Source of the DNA: a virus
Length of the DNA stretch: 28,465 nucleotides
Virus record (IMG/VR): IMGVR_UViG_3300037200_000367
Location: 1 to 28,465 of that record
Reading direction: 5' to 3' (one strand)
Position numbers and translations under genes: made by a program
In this document: positions 28,076-28,465 of the stretch, piece by piece
How positions within the stretch are numbered: position 1 is the stretch's first letter
How the letters are laid out: each line of letters starts with the position of its first letter
The notes under the pieces: model-generated
Told to the model about the DNA's origin: nothing
What the model saw: the letters and a program-made list of their open reading frames with translations, nothing else
The model's database searches: none

Positions 28076-28100
28076 GGCGGCTTTTGCACAGCCGCCTTTT
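28076..28100 (+). terminator. Rho-independent terminator
   Basis: GGCGGCT (28076-28082) pairs with AGCCGCC (28090-28096) around a 7-base loop, and TTTT follows at 28097-28100. On the plus strand it would stop transcripts from the HTH-PLD-TerS2 cassette or of a small RNA. No T-run supports the minus orientation. Confidence 0.65.
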
Positions 28101-28312
28101 CCTATTTCCAGACTCGCATTTGGAGCAGACACACTACGAGTGTGCTGTTTTGAGTGACCGCTTTCATTGACGAGATCTCCGCGTCGGGAGATTTGGATGG
28201 TGATGAGAACCTAGTAACTGAACCGCGCAATGCGGCGAGCCGGGAGGCGCGAAGCCAGGCGAGAGTGGACAACTCCAACCGGCGAATCGCGCTTCTTGGC
28301 AACACCATTCGG

Positions 28313-28465
28313 TCACAGCACGCCCGCCAGCGGATCGCGCCGGAAACCGCCGGCCGAACGGACGTATTTAGCAATCGTTTCGAGGCGCTTGTGCCCAGTC
28401 CGCTCCTGGATCGCGATGACGTCCGCGCCGTTTTCGGCGGCTGCGGTGATCATTCCCGAGCGTAG
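28313..28465 (-). CDS. int: Tyrosine recombinase / integrase, C-terminal fragment (runs past the window edge)
   Basis: The complement of the last 153 bases reads LRSGMITAAAENGADVIAIQERTGHKRLETIAKYVRSAGG and on to the stop, the C-terminal end of a phage integrase. The Arg of the HxLR box is the second residue, the GHK motif follows, and the catalytic Tyr is in AKYVR. The rest of the gene and its catalytic domain start lie beyond the right edge. The enzyme would integrate and excise the phage at att sites. It points leftward, so its 3' end meets the hairpin region at 28020-28100. A plus-strand ORF over the same bases is a shadow. Confidence 0.88.
   Translation of the reverse strand, partial: LRSGMITAAAENGADVIAIQERTGHKRLETIAKYVRSAGGFRRDPLAGVL

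Noticed and set aside
28154-28465. Plus-strand ORF of 103 aa at the right edge
   Set aside because: The complement encodes the integrase C-terminus with its GHK and Tyr motifs, so this frame is a shadow.

Overview
The window is most of the structural and lysis part of a tailed, long-tailed (siphovirus-type) temperate phage of the HK97/lambda class, almost certainly a prophage or a phage assembled from metagenomic DNA. A 23 kb block on the minus strand (about 26.05 kb down to 3.1 kb) reads as one late operon: an unknown protein, 3-TM holin, GH24 lysozyme, small unknowns, HNH nuclease, TerS, TerL, portal, prohead protease, a glycosyltransferase-like gene, major capsid, connector and tail-completion proteins, tail tube, the G/GT chaperone pair (with an apparent -1 frameshift), tape measure, a secreted-looking beta-helix spike, distal tail proteins, an NlpC/P60-like protein, a gpJ-like hub, a collagen-like fibre and a receiver-domain membrane protein. 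Most junctions are overlaps of 1-20 bases (ATGA, TAATG), as expected for coupled translation. The extreme right edge holds the last 50 codons of a tyrosine recombinase, which marks this as an integrating element.

Two plus-strand blocks flank the late operon. The left one (1-3.15 kb) has short genes of unknown function, a protein with two helix-turn-helix domains, a DUF4160/DUF2442 pair and a possible small RNA with a strong terminator. The right one (26.18-27.44 kb) is a tightly overlapped three-gene cassette: a small HTH protein, a single-domain phospholipase D-like protein and a second P27-type terminase small subunit. A two-TM membrane protein and a structured intergenic stretch separate it from the integrase.

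The clearest non-gene signal is a 50-bp imperfect repeat (45 of 50 identical, no gaps). One copy covers the start of the double-HTH gene and the other lies immediately upstream of terS, 21.9 kb away. Each holds the dyad CATCAG-TT-CTGATG. A weaker, shortened third copy follows the HTH gene. This looks like a shared operator or a packaging signal. Other unusual points are the receiver domain fused to a coiled coil and TM segment, the second TerS, and a glycosyltransferase between protease and capsid.

The host cannot be named with certainty. The moderately high GC, the collagen-like GPTGPAG repeats and the secreted-looking spike suggest a soil bacterium such as an Acidobacteriota or Verrucomicrobiota member; this is an impression, not a demonstrated result. 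No replication genes, lysogeny repressor, tRNA or CRISPR array is visible, so the early region must lie outside the window.
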